The notes: a model not told the origin generated them from the sequence alone. 64,000 nt of DNA from Archaeoglobus sp. (GCF_017656475.1 NZ_JACDNT010000005.1:18496-82495), one strand, 5' to 3'; shown: positions 25,101 through 34,397, counted from the first letter of the stretch. A program made the numbers and translations.

Positions 25101-27716
25101 GGATGTTGTCCCATATCTCGTCAAGGGTTGAAATCAGACCAAGATGGGATTGAAAGGCCGTCTCGCCGATTTTATTGCTTTGTATTTCTTTCCGTTGAAA
25201 TCAGACCAAGATGGGATTGAAAGGATTAGAGACATTGACAAGGGAGAGGGGCTTTACGCAGTTGAAATCAGACCAAGATGGGATTGAAAGAGGTTATCAA
25301 GGTGCTTCTCAATGCGTGGAGCTTTAGTTGAAATCAGACCAAGATGGGATTGAAAGGGAGAAAATGGCCACTACCGTTACTCCAAACATTGCAAGCGTTG
25401 AAATCAGACCAAGATGGGATTGAAAGCGAGTTGAGGGGGACGTACTTCCTCTTCACCCTGTGTTGAAATCAGACCAAGATGGGATTGAAAGTCAGCACCT
25501 CGAGGCGGAGCTCTTCGACCTTGCTGGCGTTGAAATCAGACCAAGATGGGATTGAAAGGGAGGTATCCGGAAATAAAGGAGAGCCCAGTAGTGAGGGTTG
25601 AAATCAGACCAAGATGGGATTGAAAGTGGATTCAATCGGCGATAAAGAGGCCAGGAAGAGTCCGGTTGAAATCAGACCAAGATGGGATTGAAAGCGCTCG
25701 TTGCACCGTATATTTGCCCGTCGTTGCCGTGTTGAAATCAGACCAAGATGGGATTGAAAGGAGGTTGTAGAGAAAATGATGGCTGAGGATCTTGAAAGTT
25801 GAAATCAGACCAAGATGGGATTGAAAGAAAGTAATCCACAGTCATCTGTGCTATTGTGTCCGAGTTGAAATCAGACCAAGATGGGATTGAAAGAGGGTAA
25901 ATCCCTCCCACCGGTCGTTAAGGTGCTTGAGAGTTGAAATCAGACCAAGATGGGATTGAAAGCTCATCAAGTTCTCTCGGTTCAATTGAATAGATCTTTG
26001 TTGAAATCAGACCAAGATGGGATTGAAAGGCATGCATATCCTGTATCTGCATGCGATAGCTGCGTGGTTGAAATCAGACCAAGATGGGATTGAAAGGAGT
26101 ATTCCTGACAGGCACTTTTCTGCTTCTGGCGATTGTTGAAATCAGACCAAGATGGGATTGAAAGGTTGAGATCAAAGCCTGTCAGGAGTGGCACAGGAAT
26201 GGGTTGAAATCAGACCAAGATGGGATTGAAAGGTGCAAGTCCGGCGGGGAGCAAAAGCGAAAGTTAGGAGTTGAAATCAGACCAAGATGGGATTGAAAGT
26301 ACCGATACGGGAGGAGCTTCGGAAATCAAAAACTGTTGAAATCAGACCAAGATGGGATTGAAAGGAGAGTACGAAAAAGTAAGCAGGGAGTACAAAGTAA
26401 AAGTTGAAATCAGACCAAGATGGGATTGAAAGGAAGAGCTCCTTTCCATTTTCGAGGAGGAGTGAGAGGGTTGAAATCAGACCAAGATGGGATTGAAAGA
26501 TGTCTGTGTTTCTCTACATACTTGTCCGCTACAACGTTGAAATCAGACCAAGATGGGATTGAAAGCTCGACGCTGCCTCGCAACCTGTCAATTTCTGCCG
26601 TTATCTTGTTGAAATCAGACCAAGATGGGATTGAAAGATGCTTCACGTTCTTCAGTATCGTCTTCCTAAGGATCACCGTTGAAATCAGACCAAGATGGGA
26701 TTGAAAGGGGTCAGCATACTTCATACTCTGGATCAACACCGGTTGAAATCAGACCAAGATGGGATTGAAAGCAACTTCTTTGCGGTCCTCCTCGTCCAAA
26801 ACATAAGAGTTGAAATCAGACCAAGATGGGATTGAAAGACAACCCCTCCACCAACACCCAAGGAATTGTTGCAGGGTTTGTTGAAATCAGACCAAGATGG
26901 GATTGAAAGAGTAGTGTTTGGAGCAAAGTAAAAGGATACTTCTTCTACCTTGACAGTTGAAATCAGACCAAGATGGGATTGAAAGAAAGAATGTGTGGTC
27001 AGCCCGTAAGGGCTGATGCTGTGTGTTGAAATCAGACCAAGATGGGATTGAAAGGAAAGAACTCGACAGAGCAATAGTCCGCCTCAAGCAGGTTGAAATC
27101 AGACCAAGATGGGATTGAAAGGTTTGTTCATTATCTCGTAAAATCTATCATAAGACATGTTGAAATCAGACCAAGATGGGATTGAAAGATTTTATTAAGT
27201 ATGCCCTCCCAGAGCTGCCCATCAAGTTGAAATCAGACCAAGATGGGATTGAAAGCCGGCTTACCGTCAATGTGCCCGTCAACGAGCCCGTTACGTTGAA
27301 ATCAGACCAAGATGGGATTGAAAGTCAAATCTCCAAACTGGCTTATGAAGTCAACCGGGCTGTTGAAATCAGACCAAGATGGGATTGAAAGAAATAACGC
27401 ACTATCCTTAATTTTCCGATCCCCTCTGCAGTTGAAATCAGACCAAGATGGGATTGAAAGCGAGGTAGGCGCAGCGCTGGCAGTTTTGCGGGTCTCTAGT
27501 TGAAATCAGACCAAGATGGGATTGAAAGGGAATACAGCTATCTATGCAGTTATTGGCTCATGATAGTTGAAATCAGACCAAGATGGGATTGAAAGGACCT
27601 CTCTTATAATCCCAATCTTGTGCCATTCGAGATCGTTGAAATCAGACCAAGATGGGATTGAAAGATTGTCTTTTTGTGTCGTCTGAAGAAATATTTGTTT
27701 TTGTTGAAATCAGACC
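22170..27716 (+). CRISPR. CRISPR array, about 81 repeats of 30 nt
   Basis: By hand count there are 81 complete copies of a 30-nt repeat (GTTGAAATCAGACC ... GGGATTGAAAG), the first at 22170-22199 and the last at 27635-27664. A 14-nt truncated copy follows at 27703-27716. All complete copies look identical. Spacers are mostly 35-39 nt, with outliers of up to 53 nt (22685-22737). The leader is on the left, so newest spacers are at the left and oldest at the right. The repeat's 3' end ATTGAAAG gives the usual 8-nt crRNA handle. The cas genes on the left are the natural partners. Confidence 0.98.
24285..24568 (+). repeat. Tandem duplication of a two-spacer unit in the array
   Basis: The 142-bp block 24285-24426 (repeat, 44-nt spacer beginning GTTGTAGAGAAG, repeat, 38-nt spacer beginning CCAAATACAAG) is repeated base for base at 24427-24568. 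This is an internal segmental duplication by unequal exchange between repeats, not two independent acquisitions, because the order and exact ends of both spacers are preserved. Confidence 0.95.
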
Positions 27717-27770
27717 TCTGGCACAAAGAAGTTTACACTTATAACCAGAAATTAACACTACCCAATCTCA

Positions 27771-28424
27771 TCAGAACCTAACCGTTACAGCAAACCCCTC
27801 CCCTACTCTTTCAATCTTCTCAATCCTGCACCTTCTAATGAAGGAGTTGCCATCGCAGATTGTCGGAGAATTTTTACCTCCGATGAATAAGGGACCATAA
27901 TATATTCTCATCTTATCAACGAGGTCTTCTGAGATAAGAGAGGAGATGAGTGTTCCTCCTCCCTCAACCATCAGCCTTCTGACACCCTTTTCGTAAAGGT
28001 GATCGAGCAGGGCGGAGAGGTCTACTCTATCCTCTCCGAAGACAACAACTTCTGCAAGCTTCTGAACATCCTTTATCCTATCTTCTGGAGCAAGTTTGGA
28101 AACTGCAATCAGAGTTCTCGCCTCATCGTTCAGAATTCTGGAGTTGAGCGGCACTCTGCACCTGCTGTCCACAACAACCCTCAGCGGGTTTGGCTCTCTA
28201 CCTTCCTTAACCCTCTTTTCCCTCAGTATCGCACTCTTCACCGTAAGTCTCGGGTCGTCAGCAATAACCGTGCCTATCCCGACCATAATGGCATCACTCT
28301 CGGCTCTTAACCTGTCCACGACTTCTAAGTCTTCCTCACACGAGATCTTCAGCTGCCTCCTGTTCTCATCACTTATTTTGCCGTCAAGGCTGGCTGCAAC
28401 GTTCACAAAAACATGAGGCCGCAT
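27771..28424 (-). CDS. 2,5-diamino-6-(ribosylamino)pyrimidinone phosphate reductase
   Basis: The 217-residue protein is a stand-alone RibD C-terminal-type reductase. It begins RPHVFVNVAASLDGKISDENR, continues with DAIMVGIGTVIADDPRLTVK, and has the NADPH-binding loop LMVEGGGTLISSLI. In archaea this enzyme (the MJ0671 type) reduces the ribosylamino-pyrimidinone in riboflavin and F420 precursor synthesis. The stop lies only 54 nt from the truncated terminal CRISPR repeat. Immediately upstream is moaA, with a one-base gap, so the pair is co-transcribed. Confidence 0.88.
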   Translation of the reverse strand: MRPHVFVNVAASLDGKISDENRRQLKISCEEDLEVVDRLRAESDAIMVGIGTVIADDPRLTVKSAILREKRVKEGREPNPLRVVVDSRCRVPLNSRILNDEARTLIAVSKLAPEDRIKDVQKLAEVVVFGEDRVDLSALLDHLYEKGVRRLMVEGGGTLISSLISEDLVDKMRIYYGPLFIGGKNSPTICDGNSFIRRCRIEKIERVGEGFAVTVRF

Positions 28425-28425
28425 T

Positions 28426-29316
28426 TTATCCCTTGAAATAAGGCTCTCTTTTTCTTACAGTCTCTATTATCGCCTTTTTCAACTCTTCTCCGTGCTTTCC
28501 GTCGATCGTTACTGCGTAATCCCTCAGGAGACAGGGCTTGAGCTTACCGTCAGAAGTGACCCTCATTCTGTTGCAGTGCATGCAGAAGGCTGTGTTGTCC
28601 ATGGGCTTCACAAACTCAATAACACCTTTGGGGGTGAAGTACTGAATTCTGCGGTGCATCGCCCTGATTCTCCTTTGTGTGGAGATTTTTGCATACTCCT
28701 CTTCAATTGCCGAAATGTCAAAGAAGTACTTCTCGAATCCGGGAAAGGGGACGAGTTCAATTACCTGAAGGATTGCCCTTATGTGGTTGTCATTAAAGGA
28801 ATTCGTGAAGCTAAGAAGCTCTTCCACCTCGTTCTCATTAACTCCCTTCATAACGAGCATGTTCACTTTTACCGGAGTTAGCCCAACCTCACACGATTTC
28901 TCGATTCCTCTTATTACCTTCTCCACATCCCCAACCTTCGTTATCCACCTGTACTTCTCCGCGTTGAGTGTGTCAAGGCTGACGTTTACCCTGCTAAGCC
29001 CACACTCCTTCAGCTCATCCGCATACTTTTCGAGGAGAATTCCGTTGGTTGTCATGGAAATTTCCTCGAAGTCGGGAAGATTCTGGATTATGTCAAGAAT
29101 GTCCTTTCTAAGCAGTGGCTCTCCACCTGTAATCTTGAGCTTTCTCACTCCAAGCTCGCGGAATGCTCTGGCAATCTCAATTATCCTGTCCGCACTGATT
29201 TCCTCCCCGGGATTTTTTTCCCCCTCTTTATGACAGTAGAAACACTGGAGGTTGCATCTGTTCGTTACAGCAATCCTAAGGTTCGTTACAACTCTCCCGT
29301 ACTCATCTTTGAGCAT
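28426..29316 (-). CDS. moaA: GTP 3',8-cyclase MoaA
   Basis: The 296-residue radical SAM protein has the N-terminal cluster motif CNLQCFYCHKEG with SAM-binding ITGGEPLLRKD, and a second C-terminal Fe-S motif CMHCNRMRVTSDGKLKPCL, which is specific for MoaA. It makes the first intermediate of molybdopterin from GTP. It lacks the usual C-terminal GG, as often in archaea. It overlaps the mobA-like gene by 31 nt, forming a small cofactor operon (mobA-moaA-reductase). Confidence 0.92.
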   Translation of the reverse strand: MLKDEYGRVVTNLRIAVTNRCNLQCFYCHKEGEKNPGEEISADRIIEIARAFRELGVRKLKITGGEPLLRKDILDIIQNLPDFEEISMTTNGILLEKYADELKECGLSRVNVSLDTLNAEKYRWITKVGDVEKVIRGIEKSCEVGLTPVKVNMLVMKGVNENEVEELLSFTNSFNDNHIRAILQVIELVPFPGFEKYFFDISAIEEEYAKISTQRRIRAMHRRIQYFTPKGVIEFVKPMDNTAFCMHCNRMRVTSDGKLKPCLLRDYAVTIDGKHGEELKKAIIETVRKREPYFKG

Positions 29317-29888
29317 AGCTCCTCAGCCCTCTTTAAATCCTCAGGAGTGTTAATGTTGAAAAATGAAATCAGTTCCTTATCAAACTTTCTCAGGTTTTCC
29401 ACCGGATAATAAACGACGTTCAACCTCTCTAATGGAATGAGTATTTTCTTATCTCCTCTAAGAATTGCCTTCTCAACCTCATCAACGGCTCTTTCCGAGT
29501 AATAGGCGAGTAGGGGTTCCGGATATTCGTGCTTTGGGAGGAGAGCATCACAGCCTAGCCTTTTGCCTTCATTGTAGAGATGCTCAACAACCGCGGGTTT
29601 GACGAAAGGCATGTCTATTGCGGTGACAACGCAGCTTCCTAAGTGTTTTAGGGCAGCATGAATTCCGGCAATTGAGCCAACGTTTTTATAGATATCCCAT
29701 ATAAACTCCGCATCGTACCTTGAGGAGAGCTTTTTTGCCTGCTTCTCATCTCGGCAAACGAACACGGTTTGATAGGGTGAATACTTTTCCAGAGCCCACT
29801 CAATGAGCTTCTTACTGCACAGCGTGATTTCAGTCTTTTCCTTGCCTATTCTCCTTCCCACTCCTCCAACGAGAACCGCAACCTTCAC
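29286..29888 (-). CDS. mobA: Molybdenum cofactor guanylyltransferase-like protein
   Basis: The 200 residues show the nucleotidyltransferase pattern VAVLVGGVGRRIGKEKTEI at the N-terminus and VVTAIDMPFVKP, the metal-binding aspartate segment. MobA attaches GMP to molybdopterin, giving the dinucleotide used by many tungsten and molybdenum enzymes. The canonical LAGG is changed to LVGG. It is the first gene of the leftward cofactor operon and lies back to back with mfnA, with 47 bp between them. Confidence 0.8.
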   Translation of the reverse strand: MKVAVLVGGVGRRIGKEKTEITLCSKKLIEWALEKYSPYQTVFVCRDEKQAKKLSSRYDAEFIWDIYKNVGSIAGIHAALKHLGSCVVTAIDMPFVKPAVVEHLYNEGKRLGCDALLPKHEYPEPLLAYYSERAVDEVEKAILRGDKKILIPLERLNVVYYPVENLRKFDKELISFFNINTPEDLKRAEELCSKMSTGEL

Positions 29889-29935
29889 CGAGCTTACATT
29901 AGTTAGGTATTTATTACACTTTTCCGAGGTTTGGC

Positions 29936-31039
29936 ATGGACGTCATCGATGAGCTGAGGACTTACAGGGAAAAGGACATTCCCTACTCAAGAGTTCTTAG
30001 CTCCATGTGCACTATACCTCATCCAGTTGCGGTTGAGGCTCACAGGATGTTCATAGAAACCAATCTCGGAGATCCGGGTATTTTCAGGGGGACAGTTGAG
30101 CTTGAGGCCAAGCTGATGAAGCTGATTGGCGAAATCCTCCACTGCAAAACTCCTGCAGGTTACATCTGCTCTGGAGGGACGGAGGCGAACATTCAGGGGA
30201 TAAGGGCTGCAAGGAACGTTCAAAGAAAGGATAACCCCAACATAGTAATTCCAAAGACCGCACACTTCTCGTTTGAGAAAATCGGAGACATTCTGAGGGT
30301 AGAAATCAGGAGAGCAGGAGTTGATGAGGAGTACAAGGTTGACGTCGGGCAGGTTGAGGACTTGATGGATGAAAACACGGTTGCAATTGTTGGTATAGCG
30401 GGAACAACCGAGCTTGGGCAGATCGACCCCATAGTGGAGCTCTCAAAGCTTGCGGAGGAGAGGCAGGTGGAGCTTCATGTTGATGCGGCCTTCGGAGGGC
30501 TTGTAATACCGTTCATGGATGATCCATATCCGTTCGATTTCCAGAATAAGGGCGTATCGTCCGTAACAATCGACCCGCACAAGATGGGGATGGCGACAAT
30601 TCCTGCTGGAGGGATTATTTTCAAAGATGAGAGCTACTTGAGGGCCTTGGAAGTTGAAACTCCCTATCTGACTTCAAAAACTCAGTGCACACTAACCGGC
30701 ACGAGGCCTGGCACGGGAGTTGCTTCAGCTTATGCGGTTCTCAAATCCCTCGGCTTTGATGGGATGAGGGAGGTTGTTAAAACATGTCTGAAGAACACGC
30801 GCATCCTCGTCGAAGAGATGAGGGCTCTGGGCTTTGAGCCTGTGATTGAACCTGTGATGAATGTTGTGTCATTCAGAACGGATGAAGCGGAGAGATTTAA
30901 GGAGGAGCTTTACAGGATGAACTGGGTCATCTCAACCATAAGAGAGCCCAAAGCAATCAGGTTCGTTGTTATGCCCCATGTCACGGAAGAGGTTATTAAG
31001 AACTTTATAAGCGATTTAAGGAGAGTTTTAAGGAGGTGA
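29936..31039 (+). CDS. mfnA: L-tyrosine/L-aspartate decarboxylase MfnA
   Basis: The 367-residue PLP enzyme of the group II decarboxylases has YICSGGTEANIQGIRAAR, HVDAAFGGLVIPF and the PLP lysine in SVTIDPHKMGMATIPAGG. In methanogens and Archaeoglobus it makes tyramine for methanofuran, and aspartate-derived beta-alanine for coenzyme A in some species. The length is as expected. It leads a rightward operon with a tiny frame, hisC and an AK6-like kinase. Confidence 0.9.
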   Translation: MDVIDELRTYREKDIPYSRVLSSMCTIPHPVAVEAHRMFIETNLGDPGIFRGTVELEAKLMKLIGEILHCKTPAGYICSGGTEANIQGIRAARNVQRKDNPNIVIPKTAHFSFEKIGDILRVEIRRAGVDEEYKVDVGQVEDLMDENTVAIVGIAGTTELGQIDPIVELSKLAEERQVELHVDAAFGGLVIPFMDDPYPFDFQNKGVSSVTIDPHKMGMATIPAGGIIFKDESYLRALEVETPYLTSKTQCTLTGTRPGTGVASAYAVLKSLGFDGMREVVKTCLKNTRILVEEMRALGFEPVIEPVMNVVSFRTDEAERFKEELYRMNWVISTIREPKAIRFVVMPHVTEEVIKNFISDLRRVLRR

Positions 31040-31043
31040 TACG

Positions 31044-31193
31044 ATGGAGGTAAGGCTTGTTGTCGATGGGGAAGACATTGAAATGAACGAATTCGTGACC
31101 AAGGTTTTCGGCAGAGTTATCGAGGCTTTGGTTTCAACGCTGAAGGGTGTTGACGAGGACTGGGATATAGTTCAGATTGAGGTTGTGCGGTGA
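31044..31193 (+). CDS. Small conserved-looking protein, 49 residues
   Basis: An ATG at 31044, 7 nt after the mfnA stop and preceded by GGAGGTGAT, starts a 49-residue frame (MEVRLVVDGEDIEMNEFVTKVFGRVIEALVSTLKGVDEDWDIVQIEVVR). It ends in a GTGA overlap with the hisC start. The good ribosome-binding site, tight spacing and 4-nt overlap argue that it is translated. The sequence suggests a strand, a helix and a strand. I do not recognise its family. Confidence 0.65.
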   Translation: MEVRLVVDGEDIEMNEFVTKVFGRVIEALVSTLKGVDEDWDIVQIEVVR

Positions 31194-32242
31194 GAGGGTT
31201 GCTGAGGAAGTGTGTTGAGCTTTCCAAATACATCCCCGGCAAGAGCATTGAGGAGGTTAAGAGGAAATACGGGCTTGAAAAAGTCGTAAAGCTCGCCTCA
31301 AACGAGAATCCCTACGGCCCAAGTCCGAAAGCAATTGAGGCTTTCAGGAGCTATTCTGATCTGCACATCTATCCAAATCCCGATTACGGAGAGTTAAGAG
31401 AGAAGATTTCTGAATACACCGGATGGGATGTGGAAAGAATAGTGATTGGCGCAGGTATTGATGGGATTCTCGAAACACTCTTCAAAATTCTCATTGACGA
31501 GGGTGATGAGGTTGTAATTCCGATTCCGAGCTTCCCCTATTACCACATACTCACCAAGCTAAGCTGTGGAAAGGAAGTTATTGTCAGGAGAGGGAAGAAC
31601 TACCAGATCGACGAGTCGATTTTCGATGTCATAAATAATAAAACAAAACTCATACTCATCTGTAATCCGAACAACCCTACGGGAAATGCCGAGAAAGCTG
31701 AGATTATAGAAGAAATCGTGCAGTTAACTGATGCAATCGTTTTTATTGATGAAGCCTACGTGGAGTTCTCCGACTTCTCAATTGACGTAGATGCAGAAAA
31801 TGTTGTTATTGCCAGAACGTTCTCCAAAGCTTTCGGACTGGCGAACCTTCGAATAGGGTATGCTCTTCTGCCTGAATGGCTTGTTAGTCCATTTAAGGCT
31901 GCTATGACTCCCTTCCCCCTCTCCACTCCTGCCGCAAGGGCGGCAGAAGCAGCCATTGACGATATTGAGTGGATGCGAAAGTGCGTGGAGAAGATTAAGG
32001 CGGAGAGGGAGAGGCTGTACAGAGAGCTGAAGAAGTGCGTTGAAGTTACCCCTTCTCAGGCGAATTTCCTCTTTTTCGAAAGTCCTGTTAAGAACTTTGC
32101 TGAGGAGCTTCTGAAGAGGGGAGTGATAGTGAGAGATTGCAGTAATTTTGCTGGCTGCAAAAACCACATCCGCGTTACCGTTGGAAAGCCTGATGAGAAC
32201 GACATGTTCCTACAGGCGTTGAAAGAGGTGCTTGAATGCTGA
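31190..32242 (+). CDS. hisC: Histidinol-phosphate aminotransferase
   Basis: The 350-residue class I/II aminotransferase has KLASNENPYGPSPKAIEAF at the N-terminus, the LICNPNNPTGN loop, FIDEAYVEF, and the PLP lysine in ARTFSKAFGLANLRIGY. All are typical of HisC, which converts imidazole acetol phosphate to histidinol phosphate. The GTG start at 31190 overlaps the preceding small gene, and its stop overlaps the kinase gene by 7 nt. Confidence 0.9.
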   Translation: MRGLLRKCVELSKYIPGKSIEEVKRKYGLEKVVKLASNENPYGPSPKAIEAFRSYSDLHIYPNPDYGELREKISEYTGWDVERIVIGAGIDGILETLFKILIDEGDEVVIPIPSFPYYHILTKLSCGKEVIVRRGKNYQIDESIFDVINNKTKLILICNPNNPTGNAEKAEIIEEIVQLTDAIVFIDEAYVEFSDFSIDVDAENVVIARTFSKAFGLANLRIGYALLPEWLVSPFKAAMTPFPLSTPAARAAEAAIDDIEWMRKCVEKIKAERERLYRELKKCVEVTPSQANFLFFESPVKNFAEELLKRGVIVRDCSNFAGCKNHIRVTVGKPDENDMFLQALKEVLEC

Positions 32243-32772
32243 TTGCTTTAACCGGCACACCCGGAACGGGAAAGAGCAGTGTTGCAGAGCTGTTAAGGAG
32301 GAGAGGGTATGGAGTTGCGAGCGTTGTTGAGCTGGCAAAAAAGTACGACTGCGTAGTTGATGAAGTGGAAGGGGAGCTTGTTATAGATGTTGAGAAGCTT
32401 GCCGCCAAGATGGATTTTGATGGGGTTGTTGAAGGACACCTCTCCCACCTTTTAAAGCCGGATTTGGCAATCGTTCTGAGATGTAATCCCGCTGTGCTGA
32501 AGGAAAGGTTGAGTGAAAGAAAATGGAGTGAGGAGAAGCTAATGGAGAATGTTGAGGCGGAGTTGCTTGATGCAATCCTCGTAGAGGCACTTGAACATGC
32601 TGGAGAGGTTTACGAGATAGACACGACTGAAATGAGCGTTGATGAAGTTGCGGATGCTGTTGATAGCATCATAAGGGGAGATGAGGAGGTAAGGAAAAGG
32701 TATAAGCCCGGAAGGATAGACTGGCTCTCCGAGCTTGAAGACAGGCTGGATGAGTTCGTGAGGAAGGTGTGA
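32236..32772 (+). CDS. AK6/Fap7-type adenylate kinase
   Basis: The 178-residue P-loop NTPase begins LIALTGTPGTGKSSVAELLRRRGY and has VVEGHLSHLLKPDLAIVLRCNPAVLKERLSERKW, the pattern of the AK6 (Fap7/hCINAP) group. In eukaryotes and archaea these proteins act as adenylate kinases and in late maturation of the small ribosomal subunit with uS11. The C-terminal extension ends with WLSELEDRLDEFVRKV. It overlaps hisC by 7 nt and is followed 3 nt later by ahcY. Confidence 0.85.
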   Translation: MLIALTGTPGTGKSSVAELLRRRGYGVASVVELAKKYDCVVDEVEGELVIDVEKLAAKMDFDGVVEGHLSHLLKPDLAIVLRCNPAVLKERLSERKWSEEKLMENVEAELLDAILVEALEHAGEVYEIDTTEMSVDEVADAVDSIIRGDEEVRKRYKPGRIDWLSELEDRLDEFVRKV

Positions 32773-32775
32773 GAA

Positions 32776-33993
32776 ATGGAGGGATTCAGGAAGATAGAGT
32801 GGGCAGAGCGCTACATGAAGGTTCTGGGAAAAATCAGAGACCAGTTCAGGAAGGAGAGACCGTTAGAAGGTTTTAAGGTGGGAATGGCTCTGCATGTGGA
32901 GGCAAAGACTGCTGTTCTGGTTAAAACCCTTGTCGATGCAGGAGCGGAGGTTGCGATTACAGGCTGCAATCCGATGAGCACTCAGGATGACGTGGCCGAT
33001 GCTCTGAGAGAAATCGGGATTGCATGCTTTGCAAAGAGGGGAATGGATGTTGACGAATATTACGAAGCATTGAGAAACGTGATAAGGATAAGGCCAGACA
33101 TCGTAATTGACGACGGTGCTGACCTCATCTTTCTCCTGCATGGAGAGATGGAGAGCTACGCTGAGAACGTGAAAGGAGCGAGTGAAGAAACAACGACGGG
33201 AGTGATAAGGCTCAGGGCTATGGAGAGGGAGGGGGTGCTGAAGTTCCCCGTTATAGCTGTTAACGACGCCTACACGAAGTACCTGTTTGACAACCGCTAC
33301 GGTACGGGTCAGTCTGCAATTGATGGAGTAATCAGGGCCACAAATCTGCTGATGGCAGGCAAGACTGTGGTTGTTGCAGGCTACGGATGGTGTGGCAGAG
33401 GAGTAGCAATGAGGGCAAGAGGAATGGGAGCAAATGTCGTTGTTACTGAGGTTGACGAGATCAGGGCGCTGGAAGCAGTGATGGATGGATTCAGAGTTAT
33501 GAAAATGGAGGAAGCGGCGAAGATTGGAGACATCTTCATCACGGCTACCGGCAACAGGGACATTATCAGGGAGGAGCACATAAGAAGGATGAAGGATGGA
33601 GCGATACTCGCCAACGCAGGACACTTTAATGTGGAGATTGATATTCCGGCACTTGAAAGAATGGCAAAGGCGAAGAGGGAGGCGAGGAAGTACGTTACCG
33701 AGTACGATTTGGGAGAGAAGAGGGTTTATTTGCTTGCAGAGGGGAGGCTGGTAAACCTTGTTGCTGCCGATGGTCATCCTGTCGAAGTTATGGACATGAG
33801 TTTCGCCAATCAGGCGCTTGCTGCCAAGTACATCGCTGAAAACTGGGAAAAGCTGGAAAGAAGGGTTTACAGACTGCCTGAAGAGCTCGACAGGATGGTT
33901 GCGAGAATGAAGCTCGAATCGATGGGAGTGGAGATTGACGAATTGACTGAGGAACAAATCAGGTATTTGAGTGACTGGAGGTGCGGAACTTGA
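32776..33993 (+). CDS. ahcY: S-adenosylhomocysteine hydrolase
   Basis: The 405-residue protein has [17 protein letters not shown], the DDGAD loop, [24 protein letters not shown] and the NAD-binding [30 protein letters not shown], ending with the SAHH-type LSDWRCGT in place of KPDHYRY. It removes the methylation by-product S-adenosylhomocysteine; some archaeal members prefer S-inosylhomocysteine, which sequence alone cannot tell. The stop overlaps the next start. Confidence 0.92.
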   Translation: MEGFRKIEWAERYMKVLGKIRDQFRKERPLEGFKVGMALHVEAKTAVLVKTLVDAGAEVAITGCNPMSTQDDVADALREIGIACFAKRGMDVDEYYEALRNVIRIRPDIVIDDGADLIFLLHGEMESYAENVKGASEETTTGVIRLRAMEREGVLKFPVIAVNDAYTKYLFDNRYGTGQSAIDGVIRATNLLMAGKTVVVAGYGWCGRGVAMRARGMGANVVVTEVDEIRALEAVMDGFRVMKMEEAAKIGDIFITATGNRDIIREEHIRRMKDGAILANAGHFNVEIDIPALERMAKAKREARKYVTEYDLGEKRVYLLAEGRLVNLVAADGHPVEVMDMSFANQALAAKYIAENWEKLERRVYRLPEELDRMVARMKLESMGVEIDELTEEQIRYLSDWRCGT

Positions 33994-34397
33994 TCTGGAC
34001 TTACCGGGCCCTGAACAACCCCGCAGCAAGGAGAAAATGGTTAATCTTTGTTTTGCTAATAATTGCTGCAGGATTTGGCTTCACAGCCTACAAAATAGCT
34101 ACTGGGGCAGAACTTGGGAAATCGCTTATAGTTGCAGCATTTTTCGCATTTTTCGTCTCTCTCTATGCCATCATAACCCTTGGAAAGCCGAGGCATTACT
34201 ACATCGAGGGAGATTACGTTTACTACAAACCCTTCAAGACCAACCTGAAAAAGATCAAGGGATTTGAAGTGGATGAAGAGAAAAAAGTCATAAGGCTGAA
34301 GGGAGCGGGGATTTTTTCCGTCAGAACCCTCTACTTTGACAATCATGACGACTTGAGGCAGGCTGTCAGAAGGCTGGAAAGAATAGTGGAAAAGTAA
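33990..34397 (+). CDS. Small membrane protein with two transmembrane segments
   Basis: The protein is 135 residues if started at the TTG at 33990, which overlaps the ahcY stop (TTGA) and has GGAGGTG seven bases upstream; a GTG at 33981 is the alternative. Two hydrophobic stretches ([20 protein letters not shown] and [19 protein letters not shown]) are followed by a soluble C-terminal domain with strand-rich [36 protein letters not shown], resembling bacterial PH-like domains. Function unknown. Confidence 0.65.
   Translation: MIWTYRALNNPAARRKWLIFVLLIIAAGFGFTAYKIATGAELGKSLIVAAFFAFFVSLYAIITLGKPRHYYIEGDYVYYKPFKTNLKKIKGFEVDEEKKVIRLKGAGIFSVRTLYFDNHDDLRQAVRRLERIVEK

Noticed and set aside
26097..26202. 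Neighbouring spacers sharing GCCTGTCAGGA in opposite orientation
   Set aside because: Only 11 nt match and the flanks differ; about one such match is expected by chance among 80 spacers.
22091..27503. Numerous open frames containing repeated SIPSWSDFN or LKSDQDGIE
   Set aside because: They are translations of the CRISPR repeat in several frames, with random spacer sequence between; they have no ribosome-binding sites.
27665..27770. Search for a tRNA-Pro 3'-end repeat as a right attachment site
   Set aside because: No copy of the tRNA end is visible between the last repeat and the riboflavin gene.
32863..34029. 388-codon leftward frame antisense to the S-adenosylhomocysteinase gene
   Set aside because: The opposite strand encodes a clear SAHH with intact motifs; the antisense product shows no recognisable domain.
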